A stretch of DNA of 64,000 nt from Monosporascus cannonballus (GCA_004154925.1 QJNS01000065.1:133614-197613), one strand, 5' to 3'. Shown: positions 21,314 to 35,800, counted from the first letter of the stretch. Numbers and translations: made by a program. The notes: a model not told the origin generated them from the letters alone.

Positions 21314-22223
21314 AACTAATTAATGAGGCGAGTGTTGCCAGAGATGCTTAGCGTTTGCCAAGAGATCTATATTGCATTTATTATGTTCGCTGGATCAGGG
21401 AGAGTAAAGCGGTTACGGGCGAATATCATACTTACCTTTTAAGATGTAGTGTCTCGGCTGCACTTTGGTATTGCAGGATAGCCTTTTTGCTTGTGGTATA
21501 ATGGCAGTGTTATATTGGAAAAACCCAGCAACAGAAAAGCAAGACACAGCCGGGGAAAGGCTTTTTTCTAGGTGTTAAACGCTTTCAGGAAGGACGCTAC
21601 TTGTGTCTCTGATGCGAGTGTCACCGTCCTGATGCCTTAGACTTTACTAGGAGAATGTATAGGATGCGTAGGAGTCCCTAAAAGTCTCTCAAGCTCGTAA
21701 TGTTACCAACATCATCAGGCTATTTCTTGGTGATAACAGCTACTACTGGTGACAATTTATTCTCTCCTTATAAAACCAAAAGCACCATGTCCTATTTTGT
21801 GTTTCCTACCCGTTTGTGACGACTCCTGGTATAAACCTGCTCATAGCGAAGATGTACAGGTGTATCATACCTGGTACTTGAAGGGTGCTAGCTCCGTCAT
21901 ATAGGAAGTGGTGCCCGGTGAACCTCTCTGGGTACGCAAGGCTGATAGAAAGTACATTGGGGCAAGCTAAGCCTAACTGATAGTCGAAACTGCAGGCCAT
22001 CTTTTCCACCATGCTACATTGGAGAAGAGCCTGATAAAGGACTTTCTTCATTAATATTGCAATCTGCCCTGACTGCAGTTCTTCTTGGATGGAAAAAACG
22101 CATGTGTGTTTTGTGGGTTAGATAAATGACAAGCGTACCTTTCTAGGTAGGTAGAAGTCGGCGAGGTACGTTGTACCCTCTTTGGCAAATGGAATCGGCG
22201 TGATTTGATGCATTCCTATTGGA

Positions 22224-22315
22224 AATAGGGGCCGGCGAGAGCTACATATGTACCTTTGCAGATAATAGGGGTTGGCAAGGTGTAAACCTAACTCGTTGAC
22301 AATAGGGGCCAGCGG
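22224..22315 (+). repeat. Cluster 2 of the AATAGGGG-type motif, spaced 37-40 bp
   Basis: Copies begin at 22224 (AATAGGGGCCGGCGA), 22264 (AATAGGGGTTGGCAA) and 22301 (AATAGGGGCCAGCGG). The near-regular spacing suggests a decayed tandem repeat or a regulatory array between the truncated oxidase and its neighbour. Confidence 0.5.
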
Positions 22316-22374
22316 GGGTGTCTGGGACTTGAAGGCGTGGGATTAATTCCATGGTCCAAGTTACGACTCATTCA

Positions 22375-23289
22375 CTATAGTTGGGGAATAGATATTGCGT
22401 ATGGGTTGACCAAGGGATCCAAAGCCGAGGCGTCGTAGTAAGCGTTACCACCCCACATGTATGGAACCGACAAGGTTGTCAGATCGAAACGTGTGACAAT
22501 ACCAAAGTTGAAAGCACCGCCCTTCAAGGCCCAGCACAAGTCGGAGTTCTGTTGCGCATTTGCCTCGCATACAGTACCGTTAGCGAGCACAACTTTGTAA
22601 TTGACGACACTATTCGCTCCCCAACCGTGGTCTTACTCAATTAGTTCAATTCTTGATGGGAGTGACCAATCGTTAACATACCGCTGCTAAAATAAGAGAT
22701 ACCACCACCAAGTAGAAGGCCAGACACTCCGACCGGTCCAAAACGCCCACCAGCAACGGCAAGACTGTCTTTAGCAAGTACTTCGTAAACGTCCAGCCAA
22801 CGGTTTCCTGCGCCAATCTGGACAACAAATTTGGAGTCGTCTACGTACTGCACGCTATTCAGGCTGGAGGTAACCATAAGCACGCCATTGCTGATGTCGG
22901 CAGCGCCAGGGATGGGCATATGCCCTTGGGTGCAAACAGCAAAGGTCTGGTCAGCTTTACGAAGGATAACCAGGCCACCAGCTACTTCCTCGGCCGAAGC
23001 TGGAGCAAAAACACACGTGGGCGTTGTTTGACAAGTCTGAGACCAGGGCTCTACACCATCAAGTGTTAGCCTCCTTTCCGCGTGGGGGGCTTGACATGCA
23101 TAGGAGAAAGGAGATCATTACCCATCACATGTTGGCAAAGACTGAAGATCCAGGGTGGATGGTACTGTTAAGGTAGCTTTGTGAAAGCTCATTGCATGCA
23201 TTAGCGCGACGGCACAAAACGCTGGCCGCAAAACCCTGGCTAAGGTGAAAAGACAAAGAAAAAGCCGAAAAAGCGGAAAAGGAAAGCAT
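22375..23289 (-). pseudogene. BBE-like FAD-linked oxidase, truncated after about 269 residues
   Basis: Three exons: 23289-23129, 23073-22682 and 22631-22375. Intron 2 (50 nt, GTATGT...TAAG) is clear. Intron 1 is short and its borders are less certain (donor GTGATG, acceptor AAAG is one consistent choice). The start gives a signal peptide ([18 protein letters not shown]). Then come [41 protein letters not shown] (FAD-binding with the His normally linked to flavin), [51 protein letters not shown]. These are signatures of the PCMH-type FAD domain of berberine-bridge-enzyme-like secreted oxidases, often found in secondary metabolism. Family members run to about 480-500 residues; here TAG comes right after DASALDPL and the substrate-binding/BBE half is missing. 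The usual R-S-G-G-H reads C-T-Q-G-H. Hence a probable pseudogene. Confidence 0.8.
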
Positions 23290-23904
23290 AATGACTGTTT
23301 AGAAAGATACTGGAATCGAAATTGGAGCCAACGATATCAAGCAGAAAGGTACTAGGCAGCTGCCAGGCCAGCATCTTTATGTACTTACCGAATCACTCGC
23401 TTCTTCCCGAATATAACATTATCAGCCGCAGCTGCGCCGTATGGCGTGCTACTAGTATTCTCGTCACTAGCGTTGGGCGGCGGCGAAATCAGATAGAATA
23501 ACCTAAAAGGCGGCTGATCTCGGCCCGCAGCCATTCAAACAGATTCCAGATAGTGAAAACCTTCTGACTCCTGTCACTCTTCTCAAGCCAAGGTAACGCT
23601 AGCTAATCGAAAGTGGGTCCTGGTATAAGGAAACAACCTCCTCAAGGCTCTAAGCTGATCTAAGCTTGATCTAAGCTAACATCTTCCAAGCCTCTTTAGG
23701 AAAGCGCAAACCGGAAGGCTGGCTTTATTCCTCCCCAACATTTCCTATTCAAGCAATCAGTTCGATATCTCTACGAAAAAGCTGGGGTCCACTTACCTAT
23801 TAACTCCTACTCAAACCTACCCAAATCCACCGGTTACGATAATAACCGTCCTATCTACTGCAATACATACTCGATATATCCGATATATTCGATATACTCA
23901 ATAA
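23290..23904. other. Boundary between gene-bearing DNA and the AT-rich block
   Basis: Promoter side of the truncated oxidase. Composition falls off abruptly near 23,880-23,905, after a short run of CGATATAT-type units (CGATATATCCGATATATTC). Confidence 0.6.
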
Positions 23905-24482
23905 CCTTATAATTTTTTATTTTAATAATAATATGAAAATTATTGCGGATTTTAACTAATTTAATTATTAATTTTATCTTTTTTATAGACGTAATATTTA
24001 CGTTATATATTTTTATATTTTAGTTTTTATTTTAAAAATTTAAGAATATATTGTGATAATGATAAAATTATTTAGTTTATCAAAATATATAACAATAATA
24101 ATTAATATAACATTATTATATTAATATATTTTAATTATACAAATATATGATTTTATTATATGAAATCAATATTTCGGTATTCGATATAAAATATGTTTAA
24201 ATATAAAATAAAAGTACTAAAAGTATGTGGAATATAATATTTAAATTTAAATAATTAAAAATAATTGTTTTAATAATAAATACTATAAATTCTTTTAAAA
24301 AAAGCTTATAAAGGTTTTTATAATATTACAAAATAAAAAACATTATTATTATTTTGATAATACAAAAATATTATGATAATTATCTTGTAAAATTTATTTT
24401 TTCATAATACTAAAATTAAAAAAATGAAAAGAAAATTGTTACTTTGTATTAAACGTTAAAAATTAATTTAATTTAATAATAT

Positions 24483-24743
24483 TGTGAGAATACAGCCCCT
24501 ACGAGGTTGCGGCTAGTAGCCGACCAGCCGCCCACCCACCTACTAGTACAAATCCACCATCTGGCAGCTAATAGAAGATGTCGGCTAGCAGGGGGTGCTC
24601 TAGCACCCCATATACGGAAGATTCCCTCTGATCGGAACATATATGTTCCGGGACTAGATTACCTTAAAGTGCAGTGCACGTTCTAGAGCACTTGCAACTA
24701 GTTATCAATACACACACATAACTGATGTCCCTTATATCTGACA
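24483..24743 (+). mobile_element. LTR-like GC island (TGTGAGAATACAGC ... TCTGACA)
   Basis: A sharply bounded, non-RIPped stretch starting TGTGAGAATACAGCCCC and ending TATATCTGACA, the TG...CA format of an LTR. Its first ~115 bp are related to the reverse complement of 48,795-48,909, including ACCATCTGGCAGCTAATAGA. No matching target duplication was seen (AATAT before, CAATG after), so it may be a solo or truncated LTR. Confidence 0.5.
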
Positions 24744-24748
24744 CAATG

Positions 24749-25013
24749 AGCCGGATCACCAACTTATTAGTGGTAAGCCAGTAAGCCGGGCCAGGATATA
24801 TACGCTTATTATTTCTATAGTTTAGATAACTTTAATTTATAATATTTATTAATATTAATTATTTATAATATAATATCGTTATTTAAAATATTTTTGGTAT
24901 TACAAAACATAATATGTTATTATATTTATTATTATAAAATCTTATAATATTTTTATTAATATAAATCCGTATATTTAAGGTTTAATAATTAATTAAACCG
25001 TTTAACCATTATA
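24749..25013 (+). repeat. 5' LTR remnant of the outer Gypsy element (truncated at its start)
   Basis: Matches the last ~265 bp of the 3' LTR at 37806-38184: shared GCCGGATYACCAACTTATTAG, AGCCAGTAAGCCGGGCCA, CTTATTATTTCTATA and GGTTTAATAATT. It lacks the first ~110 bp of the LTR (the TGTTATAACC end) and abuts the GC island ending at 24743. Confidence 0.75.
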
Positions 25014-28000
25014 TGTTATAAGTTTTTATTTAATATTACCGTTAAACTTTGAGCAATATCGCCGATATTATGTCTATTAGCAAACAGCCCGAATAACCCA
25101 TTTACCAGGTTTTTGATTTCCCGGACATTAAAATGGAATCCGAGAAAGAAAAAAAAACTTCAACTTTTTCGCGAAAAAGTTTTTCGATATCTGGATGCCA
25201 TAAACGAACGCATTATTTAGCTTAAGAAAAATAATAACGACCTTTTAACATTTTTTTAAGCTGCTTATAGGAAATTTTCAAAAAAAGAAAAATTTTCAAA
25301 ACCGGGAAATCCGTTCGAATAAGGTAAGTTATTTAGCTAAAATTTACCAAAAAACTATTTTTTTTTAAAATATCCTAAACTTAAATTTTATAATAAAATT
25401 TTAATTAAATTAAAATTATGTTGAACGTAATAGAGAATATATTTCGGATATTTTCTTATTCGATTAATTATATTTATTAGATAAATTAAATTCGTAATTA
25501 AATAATTTAATACAAATAAAATGATTTAATTTAAATTGATTATAAATAAAGATGTTATTTTCTTAATCGAAAAACGTAACTTGAAAGTACTACGAATATA
25601 TAACGATTACGAATAATTCGAATAAATATTAATAAAAGTTTTTAAAATAATAAATAAAAACTAAAAACCGAAATATAAATCCAGTAATCAAAATAAAGAA
25701 AATCGGTATTTAATTATGGTAATATATTAATTTAGTTAGCCGTTAAATTAAACTGGGAATAATAAGTATAAATAACTAAGTTTTTTGAGCATCTAAAAAA
25801 ATATAAAAGAAAATTTTTAAGCTTAATCGGCTTAAATATTTATTGGATTATATCGTAATAACGGTTAAAATCGACGATCGATAATACGCCTAGCGCATTA
25901 AAAGTACCAAATGGAAAAGTAATAATAAACCTTAATATACGGTTAATATTAACGTTTTTCGACGCAATAATATTTTTATGGCATAAAATTAGGACCTATA
26001 AAATTAAAAATTATTTATAACAAAAACTAAAGCCAGATTAATTATTTTAATTATAACAAAATAAGATATAAAGTAACGTAATATAAAGCGCCTAAAAAAC
26101 CTTATCAGAATAACTGGAAATCTATATCTAAAAAATAATCCAAAAAAACCAAAAAGACGGAAGTAAACTTATTAACCTACTTTAGCCTAAGTATATACAA
26201 GGTTTTCTATAGCAGGTAATCTAATAAGAAATGCAAAAAGCCAGAAAATTAACTTAATAAATATCGCAAGCATAATAAAAAATATTATAATAATAATTAC
26301 ACAAATATTAGGATTAAATAGAAAAACTCTATCCTAAAATCCCCGATCGATACGGCAAAATATATGCCATATATTGTCGACGACGAAAATATTTCGATTA
26401 CGAAAATTAAAAAAAATATATTTACGGATAAATTATCAGTATATATTATAAAAAATTCGAATTTTCAAATTATACCGGAAAAAAAACAATAAATAAGAAT
26501 ATTAACATTTGCGATTTATAGTCCCAGAAAATGTTCAGTAACTGGCCGAAACCAAAAAATAGCCCGAAAAAAAATAATGTCTATAAGAAAATCCTTTTTA
26601 TTATTACCAGTAATACGACTACCAAACGGAAAAAAGTTAATCCAGTATATAATAAAAAAACACTATCAGAAAACTGTTACAGATCTTTATTTTTAATTAA
26701 CATTTATTACAAATCTTTACAAAAAACGTTATTAAGAAAAAAATATATTAATTTATAAGAAGATTTTAAAACGATAATTAAAATAAGATAAAATAAGATA
26801 TAATTAAAAATATAGAAAACTAATTTATGCGATAAAAAAGAAATTATAATAAAATTAAAATTAATCGATATAACTTAAAGGAATAGTATGCCGGCAATAA
26901 CTATAAATATAGCAACTTAATACGCTAAATGCAGAAATACAAACAAAGTTCGATAAATTCGAAAAGGAATTAAAAGAAAAAAGTTATTTATAAAAAAGCC
27001 GTAAGATAACGAAATTTAAAAGAATTAAAAAAAACTTTTACGAAAAGCGTTAAATATAACTATAAAAGCCGTCAATAACTGTATTACTTTAAATATACGA
27101 ATTGAAATATATTGATATATCGTAATAATAAATTACGGAGCTTTGAACGGGAATTATATTGTATTAAATATATTTAATAAGTTTAAATTGCCATATAAAT
27201 ACAAATTAAAACCTTATATAATAACAAAAAGAAAAAGTTAAGAATTTCCTTATGATAACAAACAAATTATACGCAAAATTAATTATTTTGAGATTTTGAT
27301 TCAAAAACGATACCAGATAATTAATTTCGATATCGTTTTATTTAAGAATTACAATATAATCTTAGAATTATTATAAATACGCTAATACGGAGTTTTGATT
27401 AATAACGAGACTAGCTAAATAAGGTTAATCTTATACCTTATTAGCGAACAAAAAAAGAAATAAAATTTTAATATTCTATCGATAATAACGATAAATATAA
27501 ACATAAGGATATAACAGAAACTTTATCACCCAAAAGGATAAAAAAATAAATATTAAGGAAAAATATAACGTATTATTATTATTATCACAACGAAACTAAA
27601 GCAACTAAATAACGGTTTAAAATAACAGCCCTAAAAATCAAAAAATCTAATTAATATATTATTATAATATTACCGACACGAACAGCTTTTTTTTAAAAAA
27701 AAGCTTAATATAAAATTACCAAAATCTAGCAAATAGAATTATAAAATAATACTTAAAAAAGGATTTTAGACGAAATTTTACCCTATATACAACCTTAGCG
27801 GAAACGAATTACGTACTTTTAAAGAATACCTGGAAAATCGGTTATAAAAAGGATAAATTCGACTTTCGAAATTACTAACAAAATATCTTATATTTTTTAT
27901 ACTGAAAAAAAAAACGGAAAATTACGATTTATAATTAATTATTCACAATTAAACGATATTATTATTAAAAATCGAATATTATTATTATTGATTACGAAAA

Positions 28001-29427
28001 TTAAAAACCGATTTTATAAAACCAAATAATTTATAATACTTAATTTTAAAAATATATATAATTTTATTAAAATTAAAAAAAGATACGAATAAAAAATAAC
28101 TTTTAAAACAAAATACAAACTATTTAAATATTTAATTATAATAATAAAATTTACAAACGTACTAGCACCTTTTAACAAATAATTAATTATGTGTTACGAA
28201 AATCTTTCGATATTCTTATTGCATGTTATCTCGACGATATTATTATTTTTTTTAAAAACCAAAAAATATATATGCAAAATATATTTTTAAAGTTTTTTAA
28301 GTTTTATAAAATATAAAATTACTTATTAATATAGAAAAGAATTAATTCCATATATAAGAAATAAAATATTTAGAACATATTGTTACCTTAGGATATATTA
28401 GGATAAATCTCCAAAAAATCGCTGCAGTTATAGAATAGCAGACGTCAACCACGGTTAAGAAGGTACAGATATTACTTAGATTCGTTAATTATTACCGAAA
28501 ATTTAATCGAAATTTCAATAAAATAATTATACCCCTAATAAACCTTACGAAAAAAAAGTTCAAATAAATATCCGAAACGGAAAAGATATTTTAAGATATT
28601 AAGAATACAATTATTAACGAATTAATATTAATTATATATAATTTAAACCGTTCCGTTAAATTAAAAACCGATATTTCGAATTACGTATTAAGTATAATAA
28701 TTAAATAATAAAATAATTAAGGCAAATTATATCTTTTTATATTATTTTTATAAATTAAAAAAAATCGAATATAATTACGGTATTTCAAATGAAAAAATAT
28801 ATGGCCATTATTATGATATTTCGAGAATTTAAGTATTTCTTAAAGCGAAGCTCGTACCAGATTTAGGTTTATACGAATTATCAAAATCTTATCCGATTTA
28901 TTACGATTAATAAATTTATAAAACGATAATTTCGTTAAGCAAAAAAATTAGTAAATTTCGATTTCGTTATTATTTACAAAAACGGTTCAGAAAATAACAA
29001 AACAAATATTTTAAGTAAATAATTAAATTTCAAAAAGATATTAATTAAAATTAGCAATATTATTTTCGATATTATTACAAAAACATATTTACGTTTGTAA
29101 TAAATTATGATAATTCGGGCAATACCTTTCGATATATATTAAAAAGTCCAGCAATATAACGATAGTTTCTTACAGAACCAAAGAACGAACAAAATATAAA
29201 TTTTAAAAAAATACCGTAAAGGTTTAGGACAAAAAATATACGAATATCAGTTATACAGATATCCAGAGATTTACAAAACCTTAAAATAGCTTTAAAGCAT
29301 ATATTATTTTTTTAAAATAAAATTAATAATATAGAAATTTATACGATAATACGATATTTGCGCCAGAATAAATGCTTAACGATACAAACTATACGGAAAA
29401 TTATAACTATTATTAATTATAAAACGA

Positions 29428-29432
29428 TTATG
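29428..29432 (+). repeat. Target-site duplication TTATG, left side of the nested element
   Basis: TTATG, repeated exactly at 36215-36219. It marks the insertion point of the inner Gypsy element within the integrase region of the outer one. Removing one copy plus the insert restores a continuous integrase-like frame. Confidence 0.75.
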
Positions 29433-29836
29433 TATAACGGCTAGGCGGTTTAAACAACTATTAAACCTTAGTCGTACGAGTTTATGTTAGCAGAAATATC
29501 GTGAAAATCTGAGCAATAAAATAACTTAGTTACGTTTTTTAATACCAAGGTGCGGAAGCGTATTATAAATAATTAATATTAATAAATATTGCAAACTGAA
29601 GCTATCTAAATTATGGAAATAATAAACGTATATATCCTACTTCTGGCTCAAACCACTTAACCAGTTCAAACTCTTAAGCCCTTTAAGCTTTTTGAACCAC
29701 CTGCTGGCTCAACCGGCTTAAAGGTGCCAAACCTTTGAGCTCTTTAAGCCAATTACGTGATCTTCTTGGCATAGTCGGGCTTGGGTGCCCAAGTTTTCCG
29801 ACCGTTTAGGGAAGCCAAAATCGTTAAGTTATAATA
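29433..29836 (-). repeat. 3' LTR of the inner Gypsy element (404 bp)
   Basis: On the minus strand it starts TATTATAACTTAACGATTTT (original TG mutated to TA) and ends AGCCGTTATA. It contains a GC-rich part (29640-29815) with repeated CTTAAGCC/GGCTTAA words. It aligns end to end with 35811-36214. Confidence 0.88.
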
Positions 29837-32800
29837 CGATTTTTCGTTTTCCAGGATTATTATCCCTAAAGATTATTTTATTTATTTATTAATTTTAATA
29901 CGTAACTTTTCTTTTTTTATACTTATTATATCGGGTCATATCGAAAAATCCCGTTCCCGTAAAAGTATTAACGTTTTTATCCTTACAAAATATATTATAC
30001 TGCTTGGTTTTATTATGCCTTAAGAAAACTTTTGTTTTCGTTACCGTTTTATCGGCGTACCTTGCAAAACGTACCGTAATTCTGGGAAATGTATTTATTA
30101 TATGCAATACGGTAATTTTTGCAACTTATTTGGCCTTTCGAAATTTATGCACAAAAACCTTTTGGATAAGGAAAATCGTTTAGAACGCGAAAAGGAACAG
30201 GTCCGTAAGGCCTTTCGTAATGCTATAAATAAACTAGATCGCCTATAAAAATAACGGAAATTGCTTCGCCGTCGTGGAATTAAAATGTTTCGTTATAGTA
30301 TTCAGAATACGGAAACGATAAAAAAATTCGAACGTTTAAAAAAGAAGCAAGAATAATTAAAGGTTGCCGTTACAGCTACTATATTAACGCAGGCCGCGGC
30401 CGACTGGCCCGATATTCCGACTATTAACTGGTCGGCCGTTAACTAAGATACGTCTGTTGTTATTAGTAAAACTTTTTTAATAGGCGCTAGGCGCCATTAA
30501 GGTTTTTGGCAGGTTTTTAGGTGTTTTCGGAATCCGGGTGCTTTTTTCACTTAATTAAGTATTAGGTAAATTCGTTTTGTTTTCGTATGTCGAAAATCTT
30601 TTTTACTTTATATGCTTATTTGCCTTTTATTTTTACGTCGTTTTATGCCGTATATATCTTAATTATATTTATCGTTAATTCGAATAAAAAAACGAAAAAA
30701 ATTAAATAAAATTTAACTTTTAATAAAAATTCTAATTAGTAATTATTTTCTAAAATTTTCTTAATAATTTTATATAAACCGATATATTAAAAATCCAATT
30801 ATTTATTAGGTTTTTTGTTTAAATATTTTTTATAGCCAAAAAAACTATTTCCCCCTTTTTAAAGGTTAATCCCTTTAACCTTTTTTGGTTGTAATATTTA
30901 CTTATTTGATTCCGTACAAATTCTAATTTTATCTTTATTTTTTGATATAACTATCGTAATTATTTTAACGTAAGGATTATTTTAATATTAATTGGACCGT
31001 TATTACGTATTTTTTTATAAACTTTTGGAATAAAATTAAAATTTATATTCGTAAGTATTATCTTAATATTTTCGTAATAAGTAATATTATAAGTTAATTA
31101 TATAATTAATAATTTCTTAGCCCAATTATTTTATTCGTAATTAATATAATATCGTAAATACTTTTTCAAAATTTAATTTATTCGTTTTATTTATTTATTT
31201 ATTTATGGTTTAAATACGTTGGATAATTTGTAATTTAGGCCGATTTATATTATAAAACCTTGTCAAAATTTAAATACAAATATTAATCCTTTATTTAAAA
31301 TAATTTCTATTAATAATCCGTATATGCTAAAAATATGTTTAAAGAAAATATATGTTAATTATTCGGCGTTTATATCCTTATAATATGGTCAAAAATAGGA
31401 AAATATCGTAAATCGATCGACGATTACGAAAATACTATTGTAATATATTTCCGTAACTGGATCTTTTGATATAAAAAAATTTAATGATAAAGTCGAATAT
31501 AATTAAATATTATTGTTATTTTGTGATTGATAATAACTGTAATTTTCCGTATAGTTTATGTCGTTAAGTTTTCGCTTTGGCGTAAATATCGTATTGCCGT
31601 ATAATTTTCTGTATTATTAATTTTATTTTAAAAAATAAATATATACGTTAAAGCCTTTTTAAGGTTTTGTAAATCCCTGGATATCTATATGATTAATATT
31701 CGTATATTTTTCGTATTAAATATTCCTAATATTTTTCTAGAATTTGCATTTTATGTATTTTTTAGTTTTTTAAGAAATTATCGTTATGTTATTAAATCTT
31801 CTAATATATATCACAAGGTATTACCCGAATTATCACAATTTGTCGGAAACGTAAATATCCTTTCATAATGATATTAAAAATTATATAACTAATTTTAACC
31901 AATTCCTTTTCGAAATTTAGTCATTTATTTAAAACGTTTGCTTTATTATTTGCCAATCTTTTATTATAAATAATAACAAAATTAAAATTCGCCAATTCTT
32001 CTGCATATCGAAATTATCATTCTATATGCTCCATGGTCGTAATAAATTGGGTAAAATTTTAATAATCCGTATAAATTTTAACCTGGTACAAATTTCCCTT
32101 TAAAAAATACTTAAACCCCCGAAATGCCATAATAATAACCATAAACTTTTTATTTAAAATACCATAATTAAATTTGGCTCCTTTTAATTTATACGAAAAA
32201 AATACAATAAGATATAATTTACCTTAATTATTTCGTTATCCAATTATTACGTTTAACGCATAATTTAAATTATCGGTTTTTAATTTAACGCGGCAGTTTA
32301 AATCATATATAATTAATACTAATTTATTAATAATTATATTTTTAATATTTTAAAATGCTTTTTTTATATCTGGCGTCCATTTAAATTCGGTTTTTTTTCG
32401 TAAGATTTATTAAAAATATAACTATCTTGCTAAAATTTCGAATAAATTTCTTGTAGTAATTGGCGAATCTAAAAAATACCTATACTTCCTTAACTATAGC
32501 TAGCATTTATTATTCTGTAATTATAACGATTTTCTTAAGGTCCATTCTGATATATCTTAGGGTAATAATATATCCCAAATATTTCATTTCCTATTTATAA
32601 AATTAATTTTTTTCCGTATTAATAAGTAATTATACATCCTATAAAACTTAAAAAACGTTATAAATGTATTTTGCATATACTTTTTTTATTTCCGAAAAAA
32701 TAAAAATATCCTTAAGGTAACAAACGACAAAAATATTAAGATATTCTCATAATACGTAATTAACCATTTCCTAAAAAATCGCTAATACATTCGTAAATCC

Positions 32801-35800
32801 TATTAATATAACCAAATACTTAAATAATCCGTATTTCGTCTTAAAAACTATCTTTTATTCGTATTCTTTCTTAATTTTAATAAGGTTATATCTATCTTTA
32901 AAATCGAATACTATGAACTATTTAGTTCAGTAAAGTCGGTTTTTTATTTTTATAATCAGGGATAATAATATTCAATTTTTAATTATAATATTATTTAGTT
33001 ATCGATAATTAATTACAAATCGTAATTTTTTTTATTTTTCTTAAATACCAAAAATATTAGATATCCTACTGGTAATTTCGAAAATCAAATCTATTTTTTC
33101 TTTAACCGATTTTCCAGGTATTTTCTAAAAATACGTAATTCGTTTTTACTAAGGTTATAAATAAGGTAAAATTTTGTCGAAAATCCTTCCTTAAGGATTA
33201 TTTCGTAATTTTATTTGCTATGTTCTAATAGCTTTATATCAAATTCCTTCCTGAAAAACTATTCGTATTTATAATATTATAATAACATATTAATTAGATT
33301 TTTTAATTCCTTAAGCTATTATTCTTATTATTCCAAATTATTATTCAGTTACTTTAATTTTATCCTAGTAATAATAATAATACGTTATATTCGTTTTTAA
33401 TACCCATTTTCTTTTTTATATTTTATTCCTTTGGGTAATACGGTTTTTGTCGTATCCTTATACTTATATTCGTTACTATTATCGATCTAATATTAAGAGT
33501 TTAATTTCTTTTTTTTCATTTATTAATAAGAAATAAAATAAATTTTACTTAGCCAATTCCGCCGTTAATCAAAATTCCGTATTAACGTATTCATAATAAT
33601 CCTAAGATTATATCGTAATTCCTAAATAAAACAATATCGAAATTAATTATTTGGTATCATTCTTAGATAAAAATCTCAAAATAATTAATTTCGCGTATAA
33701 TTTTTCCGTCATCGTAAACGAATTTTTAACCTTTGGTATTCGTTACTATATAAGGTTTTAACTTATATTTCCATAATAATTTAAACTTTTCAACCATATT
33801 TGGTATAATATAATATCCGCCTAAAACTTTGTAATTTATTATTACGGTATACTAATACGTTCCGATTCGTATTTCTAAAGTAATAAAGTCGTTAACGTTT
33901 TTTATCGTCGCGTTTAAAGCTATTTTTACAAATTCTCTTTAATTCCTTTAAATTTCGTTACTTTACAGCTTTTTTATAAGTAACCTTTTTTTCTAAATTC
34001 CTATTCGAATTTATCAAACTTTTTTTATATTTTTTTCATTTAACGCATTAAGTTATTATATTTATCGTTATTACCAGTATATTATTCTTTCAAATCGTAT
34101 TAATTATTTTTAGTTTTTTTGTAACTTTTTGCCTTATTAAATAAATTATTTTTTATATTTACAATTATATCTTATTATATGTTATTTTAAATATTATTCT
34201 AAAGATATTTTATAAATTAACATATTTCTTTTTTAATAACTTTTTTTAGGGATTTATAATAAATATTAATTACAAATGAAAACCCGTAATAGCTTTTTAA
34301 TAATGCTTTTTTACCGTACGCTAAATTAATTCTTTTTCCGTTTAATAGTTATATTATTTATAATAATAATAAAAGGTTGTTTTTACGGGCATTACTTTTT
34401 TTCGGACTAACTTGTTATTTCTGCTAATTACTGGACATTTTCTGGGATTATAAATCGAAAATATCAATATTATTATTTATCGTTTTTATTATGTCCGGTA
34501 TGATTTGGAAAATCGAATCCCTTATAATATATACGGATAATTCGTTCGTAGATATATTGTTTTTATTTTTCGTAATCGGGACATTTTCGTCGTCGACAAT
34601 ATATAGCGTATATTTTGCCGTATCGATCAGGAATTCCGGGACAAACATTTTTTATCTAATTCTAATATTCGCATAATTATCCCTATAATATTTCTTATTA
34701 TATTTACGACACTTATTAAGTTAGTTTTCTGGTTTTTTGCATTTTTCGTCGGATTTTCTATCGTAATAATCCTTATTAGACCTTTTGTCGTAAACTTAAT
34801 ATGTATTTGGCCTGAATTATATTAATAACTTTATTATAATTTCCTTAATTATTCCTAAATTGTCCTTCCGGTATAAGGGTTTAGTTATTTTGTTATGGCT
34901 TCTTAGGTTTCTTATATTTATAAACCTTATATCCCATTTTGTCGCAATTAAAACACTTAATTTAACCCTAGTTTTGTTTATAGGTAACGCCGAATTTCCT
35001 AAGTCCTGGCGCCGTTCTATAAAAATAACGGATACATTTCGTTTTTTCCTCTAATTAAACTTATTATATCTCGAACGTAAAACATAGTAATTTTTTGGTT
35101 ATTTTTTCAATTATTAATTATCGATTTTAATTATTTTTATAATATACCGGTCCAAAGTAATTAATTATTTAATCTCAGTAATCTTATTTTTTATATTATC
35201 TTTTAATTTTTTATAAAACATATTAATAAAGGCGTTAGCCTTATCGTTTCTTTATTTAGCTTTAATTGCAAAATATTTGAAGGTTACGGCGTACTTAAAT
35301 ATAAATCTCTTTTATCGGAATTGCAAAAGTTATTAAGCCGTAAATCGTTTTTATCCGGATTGCCGAAATTATTACGCATTTTGTTTTCGAAATTAATATA
35401 AAATAAAAAAATCTTATTAATAAAGTTTTCCTTATCCGGCTTTCTTATTTCCAGGAAATTCCTTATAATAAGCTTAAACCAATTAATTATATTTTTCGTT
35501 AGGCATATTTTTATTACTAGGACCATATCTGCTAAATTATTAAGGTCCAAAAAACGAAAATAAATTCGTACCTAAATCAAAATGGTTTAAAAGTTACCCT
35601 TTTATTATAGGGCTCCGGCTTCTTGGGTTTCATGCGGGCGAAAAAGGTTTAGGCCGGTAATGTAACCCTAAGTTATCGAACTTTTTTCTCCAATTCCCGA
35701 ATTCAAGCCTAAAACTGCTAAGTAAGTATTTCCTAAGCGCTAGTCGACATTTTAACAATATTAAATATTACTCAAAGTCCGTCGGTATTATTAAACAAAA

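Larger units (their letters stand above)
20659..22374. other. Intergenic with two clusters of a short GC-rich motif
   Basis: 1.7 kb without a supported gene. It contains the promoter side of the small nuclear-type gene and two clusters of an AATAGGGG-type motif, annotated separately. Open frames 20871-21191 (-) and 21806-22051 (-) are short and motif-free. Confidence 0.5.

Noticed and set aside
29431..29432. Placing the inner element's end at the TG of TGTATAACGG to obtain TG...CA termini
   Set aside because: The other LTRs do not have CA at that position, and the perfect TTATG duplication is obtained only if the element ends two bases further in.
29640..29815. CTTAAGCC/GGCTTAA-rich tract considered as a CRISPR-like or regulatory array
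   Set aside because: It recurs in the second LTR of the same element (36,020-36,190), so it is simply the U3 part of the LTR.
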